Shown here: one piece after another, positions 1 through 8,122 of the stretch
Layout: every line of letters begins with the position of its first letter
Numbering within the stretch: the stretch's first letter is position 1
Assembly: GCA_016699835.1 (NCBI GenBank)
Contig: CP064987.1
Location: 124,001-188,000, forward strand
DNA from: Phycisphaerales bacterium
GTDB taxonomy: Bacteria; Planctomycetota; Phycisphaerae; Phycisphaerales; UBA1924
Direction: 5' to 3'
DNA: 64,000 nt
The notes under the pieces: generated by a model
Database searches by the model: none
Seen by the model: only the letters and a program-made list of their open reading frames with translations
Told to the model about the DNA's origin: nothing
Made by a program: the position numbers and the translations under genes

Positions 1-2145
1 ATCAAGGACCTCGGGCCATTGCTCGACTCGGCGGGGCAGCCGCCCCAGGGCGTGGCGCCGGACATTGTCGAATCGGTCGATCGGCTCCGTCGGCACATGG
101 CGATGCGAGAGGACGAGCGTCGTGCGCGTCTCCCGGAACTCGAGGACGAGATGAAGGAGATCCTGGCGGAGGCGCCCACCGACAACGAGACGAGCAAGGC
201 GCTTCGCGCGGCGGTGGAGTTGCAGCTGCTGTCGAGCGACAAGAAGGCGTTCCTGGAGCGTGCGGAGATTCGCGGGTTGATCGATCGCGCGGACCGCGCG
301 GCGAGGGAGGCCGAGGCTCGGGGCGACTGGCTGATGTCTCGTGAGTTGTTCGTGCGACTGCACGCGCTCCTGGAGGAGGCGGGGACGTACAAGCACGACG
401 TGAACCGGCTTGGTCAGCGGCTGGCGATGCTGATGCTGTATGTGCCGGACCGGTTCTGGGAGATGCGGAACGCGCGTCTTCTGGCGGCGGGCGAGGACGG
501 GTTGCCGCCGTACAACCCGGCGGGGAACGACTTCCACGACAAGTTGCGCTCGATCAACGAGACGATGATCCTGACGGCTCTCCTGCGTTCCCGTCAGCAT
601 GTTGAGGGCGTGGGGATGAACCAGATCGTGCTGGGCGGGCTTGGGTCGCTCAAGACGATGGTGACGACTCGCGATCTCTCTTCGGCGTTCCCGGCGCTGG
701 GCGACGAGGCCTCTCGCGACGCGATGCTCAAGACGATCGACGCGGAGATCGCGAACGTGGGCGACGCGAGGACGATGCTGGACATCGCGCAGGTGCGCTC
801 GATGCTGGCGCGGCTGACGCGAGCGAACGACGACACGACCAAGATCGATCGGACGGCGCTCCTCCACGAGTTCGGGCAGGGGCTGATGTCGCCGCTCGAC
901 GACTTCTCGGCGATCATCTGGCCCGACGAGTTGCGCCGGTTCCAGCGGAACACGCAGGGTCGGCTGGTTGGGATCGGCGTATCGATCGAGTTCGACGCGT
1001 CGTCGAAGATCCGCGTGGTGACGCCCCTGGATGGAACGCCCGCGCAGCGTGCGGGGATCCGTCCCGGCGACATTATCAAGAAGGTTGACGGCGTGGGGAC
1101 GTTCGGGATGAGCCTCGACCAGGCCGTGGACCTCATCACGGGCCCGGCGAACACGCAGGTGGTGATCACGATCGAGCGTCCGGGCGCGACCTCGGACACA
1201 ACGGAGGACCAGGACTATCTGATCACGCGCGCGGTGATCGACATCAAGACGGTGAAGGGCTGGAAGCGGAACGGGCCGCACGAGGACGACTGGGACTGGT
1301 TCATCGATCAGGATCGCGGGATCGGGTATGTGCGGCTGACGCAGTTCACGGACACGACGACGTCGGAGTTCGATCGTGCGATCACGTCGATGAAGTCGAA
1401 GGGCCTGGGCGGATTGATCCTCGACCTTCGGTTCAATCCGGGCGGGCTGCTCGATCAGGCGGTCTCGATCGTGCAGCGCTTCGTGGACGTGCAGGGCGGG
1501 CACATCGTGATGATGTCGAACGGGAACGGGACGATCTCGAACCCGGAGTTCACGGATCCGGATCGGGCGACGCTGGCGAAGACGCCGGTGATCGTGCTGG
1601 TGAACGAGAACTCGGCGTCGGCGTCGGAGATCGTGTCGGGGGCGCTTCGGTACTACGGGCGTCAAGGGGACATCGACTGCCTGGTGCTGGGGGAACGGTC
1701 CTTCGGCAAGGGTTCGGTGCAGAATGTGTGGGAACTCACGCCGACGGCGATGATGAAGTTGACGATCCAGTACTACATGCTCCCGGACAAGCGGATCATC
1801 CACCGCAAGCCGGGATCGGAGTCGTGGGGCGTGGAGCCGGATCTCTCGGTGTCCATGCTTCCCTCGCAGACGACCGATGCGCTGACGATACGTCGGAACG
1901 CGGACATCGATAATGGCGATCCGGCGAACAAGCCGCGCCCGAGGAAGCAGCCGAAGTTGCCGGCGGACGAGCAGCCGATCGTGGAGAGCCAACGGACGAA
2001 GCGCTCGCAGGAGGCGGAGATGTCGTCGAACCCGACGGACCTTCTGGAGAAGGGGATCGACCTTCAACTGGAGACGGCGGTTCTCTTGCTGAAATCTCGC
2101 GCGAGCGAGGGACACGCGGAGCACGCGGCGATGGGCGATCGCTAG
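1..2145 (+). CDS. S41-family C-terminal processing peptidase (5' end cut by window)
   Basis: A serine protease of the CtpA/tail-specific family, normally acting in the periplasm or cell envelope. The reading frame is open from base 1 and no signal peptide is visible, so the true start lies upstream; the first possible start inside is TTG at 19. Counting from base 19: a helical N-terminal region (about 1-300), a PDZ domain (about 310-395, with GIGVSIEF and AGIRPGDIIKKVDG) and the S41 catalytic core (about 415-605). The nucleophile should be the second Ser of NSASASEI (near residue 534) and the general base Lys that of SFGKGS (near 564); both are present, so the enzyme should be active. The C-terminus is charged and low in complexity. 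Its TAG stop shares the palindrome CTAG with the stop of the convergent downstream gene. Confidence 0.93.
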   Translation: MKDLGPLLDSAGQPPQGVAPDIVESVDRLRRHMAMREDERRARLPELEDEMKEILAEAPTDNETSKALRAAVELQLLSSDKKAFLERAEIRGLIDRADRAAREAEARGDWLMSRELFVRLHALLEEAGTYKHDVNRLGQRLAMLMLYVPDRFWEMRNARLLAAGEDGLPPYNPAGNDFHDKLRSINETMILTALLRSRQHVEGVGMNQIVLGGLGSLKTMVTTRDLSSAFPALGDEASRDAMLKTIDAEIANVGDARTMLDIAQVRSMLARLTRANDDTTKIDRTALLHEFGQGLMSPLDDFSAIIWPDELRRFQRNTQGRLVGIGVSIEFDASSKIRVVTPLDGTPAQRAGIRPGDIIKKVDGVGTFGMSLDQAVDLITGPANTQVVITIERPGATSDTTEDQDYLITRAVIDIKTVKGWKRNGPHEDDWDWFIDQDRGIGYVRLTQFTDTTTSEFDRAITSMKSKGLGGLILDLRFNPGGLLDQAVSIVQRFVDVQGGHIVMMSNGNGTISNPEFTDPDRATLAKTPVIVLVNENSASASEIVSGALRYYGRQGDIDCLVLGERSFGKGSVQNVWELTPTAMMKLTIQYYMLPDKRIIHRKPGSESWGVEPDLSVSMLPSQTTDALTIRRNADIDNGDPANKPRPRKQPKLPADEQPIVESQRTKRSQEAEMSSNPTDLLEKGIDLQLETAVLLLKSRASEGHAEHAAMGDR

Positions 2146-3332
2146 GCGGACTTGTCGGGCGCGGCGAAGGCGACGACGTATTGCAGGCCGACGACGGGGT
2201 AGGCCATGCGCAGGCGGTAGACCCGGAACTGGTCGAGGGATCGGCCGAGTTGTCGGCTGGTGTGGTTGATGATGTCGGCGTAGCGCGGGATCTCGTCGAT
2301 GGTGAATCGATCTTCGGCGGCGGAGAGGTCTTCGACGGTCTCGGTGACGACGACGCGGTCGGAATCACGAGCGGGGTCGTTGGGGTTGGCGGGGCCGCGG
2401 GCGCCGGGGTTGTAGACGATGAGTTGCGGGGCGGCGCTGGGGAAGATGTCGTTGTGGACGATGGCGTCGCAGACGAGGTTTCGTGCGGGGACGTCGACGA
2501 AGAGGGAGACGCCGCGGAGGCGTGACCCATCGGCGGCGAAGCGCTTGGGGCCTTTGCTCTGACGGCTGACGACGAGCATGTCTCGGAGTTGGTCCTTACC
2601 GAGGGCGTTGTCGGCGAGTGTGTGGATAATCTGGCCGCCGACGCGAGTGGACTCGAGTGTGGCGGGCTCGTTAGCGTAGAACTGCTGGAGGGAGACCGGG
2701 CTCTGGTCGACGTTTCCGGGGGAGTGTGGATCCTGGGGCGGGGGGCCGAAGGAGAAGCAGACGCTGGTGTCGGAGCGGAGGCGTCGCATGGCGATGGCGC
2801 CGTGGACGTTGGTGATGGCGACGGAGTCGGGGTCGTCGTTGACGGGCTCGAAGAACATGCAGGTGAGCCAGGTTTCGGCCTCGACGCCGAGGATGTGGCG
2901 CATGCCCTTGAAGACGTCGGCGCGGGCGGTTTGGGAGACTCTGGCGCGGAGGGTGTTTGATCGGCCTCCGATGGCGGCGTGGAGGGCGGCGCGGGTGCCG
3001 AACTGCTCGCGGATGAGGGCGTCGAACTGGTCGATGGCGGCGAGGGCCTCAACGGCGATGGCGCGGTCCATGCCGTGGGTGGCGGCGGAGGTGACGACGC
3101 CTCGGAGTGATTCGGGGCCTGGGATGGCCTCGAGGACCTCGTCGGGAGATTTTTTCTGGAGGGCGCCGAGGAGTTTGCTGAGGGTGACGCGGGAGAGGCC
3201 GAGTTTGGCGGCGAGGGAGGTAGGCCTTGGGTTTCCGGCGCCGGCCTTGGCGACGACGTTGGACATCGCGGCGGCGAGGCGTGATCCGATGTGTTGGACC
3301 CCGGCGGATCCTTGGTGCTGGTCGGTCCTCAT
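2142..3332 (-). CDS. HTH-containing protein of unknown family
   Basis: I do not recognise the family. Near residues 35-65 is a helix-turn-helix-like stretch (SLAAKLGLSRVTLSKLL, with PRPT before it), which suggests DNA binding. The remaining 300 or so residues form a globular region without membrane segments; its second half alternates beta-rich stretches (SVAITNVHGAIAMRRL, LRGVSLFVDVPARNLVCDAIVHND) in a way that could be a ligand-binding sensor domain, but this is a guess. The ATG at 3332 is used; an in-frame GTG at 3344 adds four residues. Neither start has a clear ribosome-binding site. It converges on the S41 protease gene with a four-base overlap and lies 54 to 66 bases upstream of the transporter gene on the same strand, depending on strand reading. 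Confidence 0.7.
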   Translation of the reverse strand: MRTDQHQGSAGVQHIGSRLAAAMSNVVAKAGAGNPRPTSLAAKLGLSRVTLSKLLGALQKKSPDEVLEAIPGPESLRGVVTSAATHGMDRAIAVEALAAIDQFDALIREQFGTRAALHAAIGGRSNTLRARVSQTARADVFKGMRHILGVEAETWLTCMFFEPVNDDPDSVAITNVHGAIAMRRLRSDTSVCFSFGPPPQDPHSPGNVDQSPVSLQQFYANEPATLESTRVGGQIIHTLADNALGKDQLRDMLVVSRQSKGPKRFAADGSRLRGVSLFVDVPARNLVCDAIVHNDIFPSAAPQLIVYNPGARGPANPNDPARDSDRVVVTETVEDLSAAEDRFTIDEIPRYADIINHTSRQLGRSLDQFRVYRLRMAYPVVGLQYVVAFAAPDKSA

Positions 3333-3398
3333 TCGGGGGAACACTAGCCCACGGGGATGGGGGATGTGGATGTGGGGGCGATGCGGCGTGAGTGTTGC

Positions 3399-4172
3399 TT
3401 AGGTTGTTGCTTGATCGGGTGGGAGGGCCTTGAGGCCGAAGTAGGTGTGGAGGATGTGGCGGCCGAGGTAGATGGCGGGTGTGAGGGTGATGGCGATGAC
3501 GTACTTGAGCATGTAGCCGGTGAGGGCGGTCTTCAAGACTTCGGGCATGGGCATGGGGATGGAGTCGGCGGCGGGGAAGAGTCGGCGGCCGAGGTTGAAG
3601 GCGAGGTAGGTGACGATGAGGCTGTCAATGAACTGGCTGATGATGGTGGAGCCGGTGGCTCGGAGCCAGACCTGCTTGCCTTTGGTGAGTTTCTTGATCC
3701 AGGAGAAGAGGAAGATGTCGCTGAAACTGCCGACGAGGAAGGCGCAGATGGAGGCGACGTACATGATTCGGGTGTTGCCGAGGACGTTGTCGAAGGATTC
3801 TTTCTTGACGTTGTAGACGGCGTCGAGGTGTTCCATGTTGAGTGCGGCGTTGATGAAGAGGAAGACGAGGAAGCCCATGGCGAAACTGATCCAGACGACT
3901 CGGCGGGCGGCTTTTTTGCCGTAGTACTCGTTGATGAGGTCGGTGAGGAGGAAGGTGATGGGGAAGGCGAGCATGCCACTGGTGTGCTGGATCGCGTCGA
4001 TGGGCTGGTCGGACCAGGGGACGGAGAAGGAGAAGCCGAGGGGGATGGTGAAGAGTTTGCAACCGGTGATGTCGGCGACGAGGAGGCAGGCGACGGAGAT
4101 GCAGGTGAGCCAGAGATAGACCTTCTGGGGGGTTGAGAGTTCGTGGGGCTCGTGGTGGGCTGGGGTGGTCAT
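3399..4172 (-). CDS. yhhQ: Queuosine precursor transporter (YhhQ/VUT family)
   Basis: An integral membrane protein of 257 residues that matches the YhhQ family, which imports 7-cyano- or 7-aminomethyl-7-deazaguanine for tRNA queuosine synthesis. Six or so hydrophobic segments are visible, beginning near VYLWLTCISVACLLVADIT. Family hallmarks are TGCKLF, the segment FPITFLLTDLINEYYG near residues 72-87 and a second-half SDIFLFSWIKK segment followed by STIISQFIDSLIVTYLAF. No other queuosine gene is adjacent. The start at 4172 is an ATG, and the gene is divergent from the B12/GTPase gene across a 139-base region. Codons are strongly C-ending, opposite to the plus-strand neighbours. Confidence 0.88.
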   Translation of the reverse strand: MTTPAHHEPHELSTPQKVYLWLTCISVACLLVADITGCKLFTIPLGFSFSVPWSDQPIDAIQHTSGMLAFPITFLLTDLINEYYGKKAARRVVWISFAMGFLVFLFINAALNMEHLDAVYNVKKESFDNVLGNTRIMYVASICAFLVGSFSDIFLFSWIKKLTKGKQVWLRATGSTIISQFIDSLIVTYLAFNLGRRLFPAADSIPMPMPEVLKTALTGYMLKYVIAITLTPAIYLGRHILHTYFGLKALPPDQATT

Positions 4173-4311
4173 AGTGTGTTTGCGTTGGTGTGCGGGTTGA
4201 GGGTGTGAGCGTTAGAATACAGGTGAGTCGTGGATCGTGCCGGGAGTATTCCGGGCGGCCGCGTCTTTTCTGGGCCCGTTTGGGCGTGGTTCGTGAACTT
4301 CACCTTCTTGG

Positions 4312-5556
4312 ATGCTCGACACGATGACTGTGCCGAACTCTTCAGCCGCGGGACATGGGACTGGACATGGTGTGGGACATCGGGCGCCGTTGTCGCACGC
4401 GACGACGGAGTTTGAGAAGAAGGACCGGTGCGCGGATCTGCCGCATCGGCCTCGGGTGCTGCTCGGGAAGATGGGATTGGATGGTCACGACCGGGGCGTG
4501 AAGGTGATCGCGCGGGCGCTGCGGGACAGCGGGATCCACGTGATCTATTCGGGGTTGTGGCAGACGCCTCGGTCGCTCGCGATCTCGGCGCGGGATGAGG
4601 ATTGCGACGTGATCTGCGCGTCGATGATGAGCAACTCGCACCTGGTGCTTGGGCCGAAGTTGGTGGGTGAGTTGAAGACGATGGGGCGTGGGGACCTGCC
4701 GGTGTACATGGGTGGGATTCTGCCACAGGAGGACATCCCGCAACTCAAGGAGATGGGGGTCGCGAGGTGCTTCACGACGGGCGTGGGGCTGCTCGACATC
4801 GTGGAGGCGGTGCGGTCGGCGGTGCGGGAGAGGTCGGCGATGATCGATGGCGGGGCGACGGCGCAGTTAGCGCGGGACATCTCGCAGGTCCATGATGGGA
4901 AGGCGCTGCGGAAGGGGGCGAAGAAGCGTCGGCCTGCGCGTGTGGTGGGGATCACGGGGTCGCCTGGGGCGGGGAAGAGCACGCTGGTGGCGCAGATGGT
5001 GTCGGAGTATTCGCGGCGGTCGAAGGGCGGCGAGGCGGGATTCACGGGGCGTGCGGCGGTGGTCGCGTTTGATCCGATGAGCCCGATCACGAGCGGGGCG
5101 CTGCTTGGGGATCGGCTGCGTGTGGACTTCAACACGATCGGCGAGGGCGTGTACTACCGGTCGCTGGCGATCAGCGGCGAGGACTATCACGCGCTGCCGG
5201 AGATTCTGGAGTTGATCGGCGGGGCGGCGGAGGGCGAGGGCGGGGAGGACGGGGCGTTCGATCTGGTGTTTGTGGAGACGGTGGGCGCGGGGCAGAACGA
5301 GACGAAGATCCGGCAGTATGTGGACATGACGGCGGTGGTGCTGACGCCGGGGATGGGCGACGCGGTGCAGATGGACAAGGCGGGGATCCTGGAGATCGCG
5401 GACGTGTTTGTGTGCAACAAGGCGGACCATCCTGGGGAGCACGAGTTGGTGCGGGATCTGCGTGACGTGGCGGGGCGACGGGCGATTCTGGAGACGGTGG
5501 CAACGCGGGGTGAGGGGGTGAGCGGGGTGCTGGAGAGGGTGATGGCGTGGGCTTGA
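4312..5556 (+). CDS. Fused cobalamin-binding domain and MeaB/ArgK-type G-protein
   Basis: Residues about 45-175 are a methylmalonyl-CoA-mutase-type B12-binding domain: DGHDRG fits the DxHxxG motif that supplies the cobalt-ligating His, and MMSNSH and YMGG follow at the expected places. Residues about 195-414 are a MeaB-type GTPase with P-loop GSPGAGKST, switch motif ETVGAGQNE and base-specificity motif NKAD. In IcmF both parts are joined to an isobutyryl-CoA mutase barrel; here the barrel is missing and no mutase gene is adjacent. The likely role is to bind adenosylcobalamin and gate cofactor loading for a separately encoded mutase subunit. The N-terminus is Gly/His-rich (HGTGHGVGH), and the C-terminal dimerisation arm of free-standing MeaB is absent. 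Start ATG 4312 or ATG 4324; neither has a good ribosome-binding site. Confidence 0.85.
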   Translation: MLDTMTVPNSSAAGHGTGHGVGHRAPLSHATTEFEKKDRCADLPHRPRVLLGKMGLDGHDRGVKVIARALRDSGIHVIYSGLWQTPRSLAISARDEDCDVICASMMSNSHLVLGPKLVGELKTMGRGDLPVYMGGILPQEDIPQLKEMGVARCFTTGVGLLDIVEAVRSAVRERSAMIDGGATAQLARDISQVHDGKALRKGAKKRRPARVVGITGSPGAGKSTLVAQMVSEYSRRSKGGEAGFTGRAAVVAFDPMSPITSGALLGDRLRVDFNTIGEGVYYRSLAISGEDYHALPEILELIGGAAEGEGGEDGAFDLVFVETVGAGQNETKIRQYVDMTAVVLTPGMGDAVQMDKAGILEIADVFVCNKADHPGEHELVRDLRDVAGRRAILETVATRGEGVSGVLERVMAWA

Positions 5557-5557
5557 G

Positions 5558-5597
5558 AAATGGCCAAATGGACAAATTTCCAAGTTGCCAAATTCGG
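5558..5597. repeat. Five imperfect octamers, AAATTGCC-like
   Basis: Directly after the preceding stop codon lie five head-to-tail 8-base units: AAATGGCC, AAATGGAC, AAATTTCC, AAGTTGCC and AAATTCGG. The run is AT-rich in a GC-rich setting. A second five-unit array of the same octamer occurs at 6582-6621. Confidence 0.85.
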
Positions 5598-5636
5598 AAT
5601 GTTCATGTGTGAGCGATGGGGATTGGGAGGGCTGGG

Positions 5637-6626
5637 ATGGCTGAGGGGGTCTTCCAGTGCATGGAGGTTTGGGGCGGGAGCGAGGCCGCGGACACGGGCG
5701 TGGAGATGCCTGGTGTTGATGTGTGGGTGATGAGTCGTCCTTTTCAGGGGGACGACGCGGGCGGGGATGTTCACTATGTGTCGAGTTGCGCGACGGGGCG
5801 TGTGACTCGGTTCCTGCTGGCGGACGTGAGCGGTCATGGCGAGGCGGTCGCGTCGGTGGCGCGCGATCTTCGCACGCTGATGCGGCGATTTGTGAACTAC
5901 ATCGATCAGGGACGGTTCGTGCGCGAGCTGAACCGGGAGTTCAATGAACTCGCGGAGGCGGGGTGCTTTGCGACGGCGATCGTGGCGACGTATTTCAATC
6001 CGACGGGGCACCTGACGCTGTGCAACGCGGGTCATCCGCGTCCTTTGGTGTTTTCGAGGGAGACGGGGCGGTGGAACGCGATTGATATCGGGAAGGACTC
6101 GCGGGTGGCGGGGAACCTGCCTCTGGGGATCTTTTCGGGCGTGGAGTATGACGAGGGGTCGTTGGTGCTGGCGCCTGGGGATTGCGTGCTGTTGTATACG
6201 GATGCGTTGGTGGAGGCGGTGGAGGCGGGCGGAGTCGTGGCGGAGAAGCGTGGGCTGGCGATGGTGGGCGAGCGGGGGCTGCTGGAGATGTTGGAGGGTT
6301 TGGATCCAAAGGACCTTGGCGGGCTGGTGCGCGGGCTTCAGGAGCGGCTCGTCGCGCGAGTCGGGGAACTCAAGGACGACGCGACGATCCTGGCGATTCG
6401 GGTGAACACGGGGAAGCAGCGGACGTCGTGGGGTGATCGGGTGATCGCGGCGGGGCGGTGGGTTCGGTTGTGGGCGCGGGGTGAGGCGACGAATCCGGCG
6501 CCTTGGCCTGAGTGGAGCGTGGTGAACATTGTGGGCGGGGTGGTTGGGCCTGTGAATCGGATGTTCCGGCCGAGGGCTGGGAAATTGCCAAATGAACAAA
6601 TGACCAAATTGCCAAATGAGGAGTGA
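5637..6626 (+). CDS. SpoIIE/RsbU-type PP2C phosphatase
   Basis: A metal-dependent serine/threonine phosphatase of the PPM family, of the kind that dephosphorylates anti-anti-sigma (STAS) proteins. Family motifs are seen in order: GDDAGGDVHY (where GGD supplies a metal-binding Asp), LLADVSGHGEAVA, AIVATY, NAGHPRPLVF, LPLGIF, LYTDALVEA and a terminal LKDDATILAI. There is no sensor or response-regulator domain, so input must come from a partner. ATG 5637 is chosen because GGAGG sits six bases upstream; an ATG at 5616 has no such site. The last 14 or so codons are built from a tandem octamer repeat (6582-6621), so the C-terminus after PRAG is repeat-derived and probably not part of the fold. Confidence 0.86.
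   Translation: MAEGVFQCMEVWGGSEAADTGVEMPGVDVWVMSRPFQGDDAGGDVHYVSSCATGRVTRFLLADVSGHGEAVASVARDLRTLMRRFVNYIDQGRFVRELNREFNELAEAGCFATAIVATYFNPTGHLTLCNAGHPRPLVFSRETGRWNAIDIGKDSRVAGNLPLGIFSGVEYDEGSLVLAPGDCVLLYTDALVEAVEAGGVVAEKRGLAMVGERGLLEMLEGLDPKDLGGLVRGLQERLVARVGELKDDATILAIRVNTGKQRTSWGDRVIAAGRWVRLWARGEATNPAPWPEWSVVNIVGGVVGPVNRMFRPRAGKLPNEQMTKLPNEE
6582..6621. repeat. Five imperfect octamers, AAATTGCC-like, inside the 3' end of a gene
   Basis: Units are AAATTGCC, AAATGAAC, AAATGACC, AAATTGCC and AAATGAGG. Two units are identical. The array is translated as the end of the phosphatase (KLPNEQMTKLPNEE), and it matches the intergenic array at 5558-5597. Confidence 0.88.
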
Positions 6627-6628
6627 TC

Positions 6629-6655
6629 TTGGGTTGGGTCGTTGGCCGCTAGGAT
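6629..6655 (+). promoter_or_regulatory. Possible scpB promoter giving a near-leaderless transcript
   Basis: A TAGGAT -10-like hexamer (6650-6655) ends seven bases before the scpB ATG at 6663, with a weak TTGGGT (6629-6634) upstream at 15-base spacing. If used, the transcript would start at or next to the start codon. This is pattern reading only. Confidence 0.3.
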
Positions 6656-6662
6656 TGGGGGC

Positions 6663-7397
6663 ATGGAAGCAATCACACAGAACTCTGCGGCGGATGGTGT
6701 GGGCGTGCCTGAGATGCCTGAGGTTGAGGTTCGTCGTGGGAAGGGGCGCGGGCGGGCGGTGGCGACTGAGCACGAGTCGAATGGTGCCGCGGCGGCGATC
6801 GCGTTGGCTGTTGAGGCGATTCTGCTGAGCGTGGACAAGGCGGTGGCGCCCGGGCGGATTGCGGAGGCGGTGTTTCGGCCTGAGGCGGCGCGTGAGGTCG
6901 GGCGGGAGCGGAAGGGCGAGGGGGATGAGGAGCGGGAGTCTCTGGCGTCGAAGGCCGAGGTCGCGGCGGTGGATGAGGCGATCGGGATTCTGAACGCGGA
7001 GTATGAGCGTTCGGGTCGGTCGTTCCGGATCGAGAGCGTGGCGGGCGGGTATCGGCTGATGACGCTGGCGGCGCACTCGGCGGTAATCGCGGCGTTCAAG
7101 CGAGCGCGGTTGAGCGCGAAGTTGTCGCGGGCGGCGGTGGAGACGCTGGCGATCATCGCGTATCGGCAGCCGGTGACGCGGGCGGAACTGGAGGCGATCC
7201 GCGGGGTGGCGTGCGGGGAGGTGCTCAAGAGCCTGATGGATCGGCGGCTGGTGACGATCAAAGGTCGAGCGGAGGAGATCGGACGGCCGATCTTGTACGG
7301 GACGACGAAGCAGTTTCTGGATCATTTCGGGATCGCGTCGCTCAAGGATCTGCCGGCGCCGGCCGAAGTTGGTGGGGGGCGGGCGAGGGACGCGTGA
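6663..7397 (+). CDS. scpB: Segregation and condensation protein ScpB
   Basis: The kleisin-associated subunit of the SMC-ScpAB condensin, needed for chromosome organisation and segregation in the cytoplasm. The two winged-helix domains are recognisable: AIALAVEAILLSVDKAVAPGRIAEAVF at the start of the first, then the hallmark segment LSRAAVETLAIIAYRQPVTRAELEAIRGV and the second-domain end GRPILYGTTKQFLDHFGIASLKDLP. Residues about 60-90 form a charged loop (REVGRERKGEGDEERE) between helices. The ATG at 6663 fits better than a TTG at 6642. Its usual partner scpA is not adjacent. The gene follows the phosphatase by 36 bases and may be transcribed separately. Confidence 0.92.
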   Translation: MEAITQNSAADGVGVPEMPEVEVRRGKGRGRAVATEHESNGAAAAIALAVEAILLSVDKAVAPGRIAEAVFRPEAAREVGRERKGEGDEERESLASKAEVAAVDEAIGILNAEYERSGRSFRIESVAGGYRLMTLAAHSAVIAAFKRARLSAKLSRAAVETLAIIAYRQPVTRAELEAIRGVACGEVLKSLMDRRLVTIKGRAEEIGRPILYGTTKQFLDHFGIASLKDLPAPAEVGGGRARDA

Positions 7398-7447
7398 CCG
7401 TGCGTTGGTGTTGACGACGAAGACACTCGAGAACAAGGAGTTCAAGG

Positions 7448-7912
7448 ATGAACGGAATGACCCGAGCGATTGTGGCTGGATGTGTGGCGGTCATGGGCGG
7501 AATCCTCGGAGGGTGTTCCTCGACGAACAGCCTTGAGGGGAAGGTCGTGGCGGGGAATGCGTCGATCGTGACAGTGGTGGATTCGACGGATGAGCGTGTG
7601 AGCGGGCCTGGGATCGCCGGGGCGAAAGTTGTGCTGCGGTCGCGGTCCACGGGGCTTTCGGACCAGATTCTGGGGACGGTGACGACGAATGAGCGTGGGG
7701 AGTTCACGCTGAAGGTGGCGGGCGGGACGATCAGCCAGCAACTGGTGGTGGAGGCAACGGCGCCTGACCACACGGTGGCGAATGGGGCGATTTATATCTG
7801 GCCGACGAACAAGCGCGGGCTGGTGGTGCTGCGGAGCATGACGGCGTCGAACGCGACGAAGCCGACGAATCCGGCGACGGCGGCGTATATCAATGGGGAG
7901 AGCGGCGAGTAA
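7448..7912 (+). CDS. Predicted lipoprotein with a carboxypeptidase-regulatory-like fold
   Basis: A 154-residue exported protein. The N-terminus is a type II signal peptide with lipobox LGGC (Cys near residue 23), so the mature protein should be lipid-anchored. The mature part resembles a transthyretin or carboxypeptidase-regulatory-like beta-sandwich: GPGIAGAKVVLRS, then GTVTTNERGEFTLKV and QLVVEATAPDH. Such domains often decorate cell-surface proteins; no function is inferred. An AAGGAG ribosome-binding site lies at 7435-7440, 7 bases before the ATG. A strong intrinsic terminator follows at 8006-8035. Confidence 0.75.
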   Translation: MNGMTRAIVAGCVAVMGGILGGCSSTNSLEGKVVAGNASIVTVVDSTDERVSGPGIAGAKVVLRSRSTGLSDQILGTVTTNERGEFTLKVAGGTISQQLVVEATAPDHTVANGAIYIWPTNKRGLVVLRSMTASNATKPTNPATAAYINGESGE

Positions 7913-7950
7913 TACCGGAAGGATCGTGGGTGCGAGAACCACGCGGGGAG

Positions 7951-7986
7951 AGATTGCCCAAATTGCCTGGGTTGCGTGGAGTGCGT
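7951..7986. repeat. Imperfect period-9 repeat with TTGCC core
   Basis: Four 9-base units can be aligned: AGATTGCCC, AAATTGCCT, GGGTTGCGT and GGAGTGCGT. The first two share ATTGCC with the octamer arrays at 5558 and 6582. It lies between the lipoprotein gene and its terminator. Confidence 0.5.
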
Positions 7987-8005
7987 TGGAACTTGTGAAT
8001 CTTCT

Positions 8006-8035
8006 GGCTCGCTCGATGCGGGCCTTTTTTCTTTT
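8006..8035 (+). terminator. Intrinsic terminator after the lipoprotein gene
   Basis: A seven-pair stem, GGCTCGC (8006-8012) with GCGGGCC (8018-8024), including one G-U pair and a five-base loop, is followed directly by six T, one C and four T. Confidence 0.85.
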
Positions 8036-8122
8036 GGGGGGTGTGGTAGACTGATGGTCGACGCCCTGGTGTTGGTGGTGTGGACGGGTGGGATGCCCTC
8101 AAAGACCTTGGAGTTTTCGGCG

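Noticed and set aside
1796..3052. A 418-codon Ser/Pro/Thr-rich frame on the minus strand
   Set aside because: It is an out-of-frame reading of the HTH gene and protease end in GC-rich DNA.
3357..4136. A very acidic 259-codon frame on the plus strand
   Set aside because: Antisense of the YhhQ transporter; composition is an artefact of its codon use.
7411..7416. TTGACG as a -35 element for the lipoprotein gene
   Set aside because: No -10-like hexamer at suitable distance.
5187..7445. A 752-codon open frame on the minus strand
   Set aside because: Arg/Pro/His-rich shadow of the B12/GTPase, phosphatase and scpB genes; no family features.
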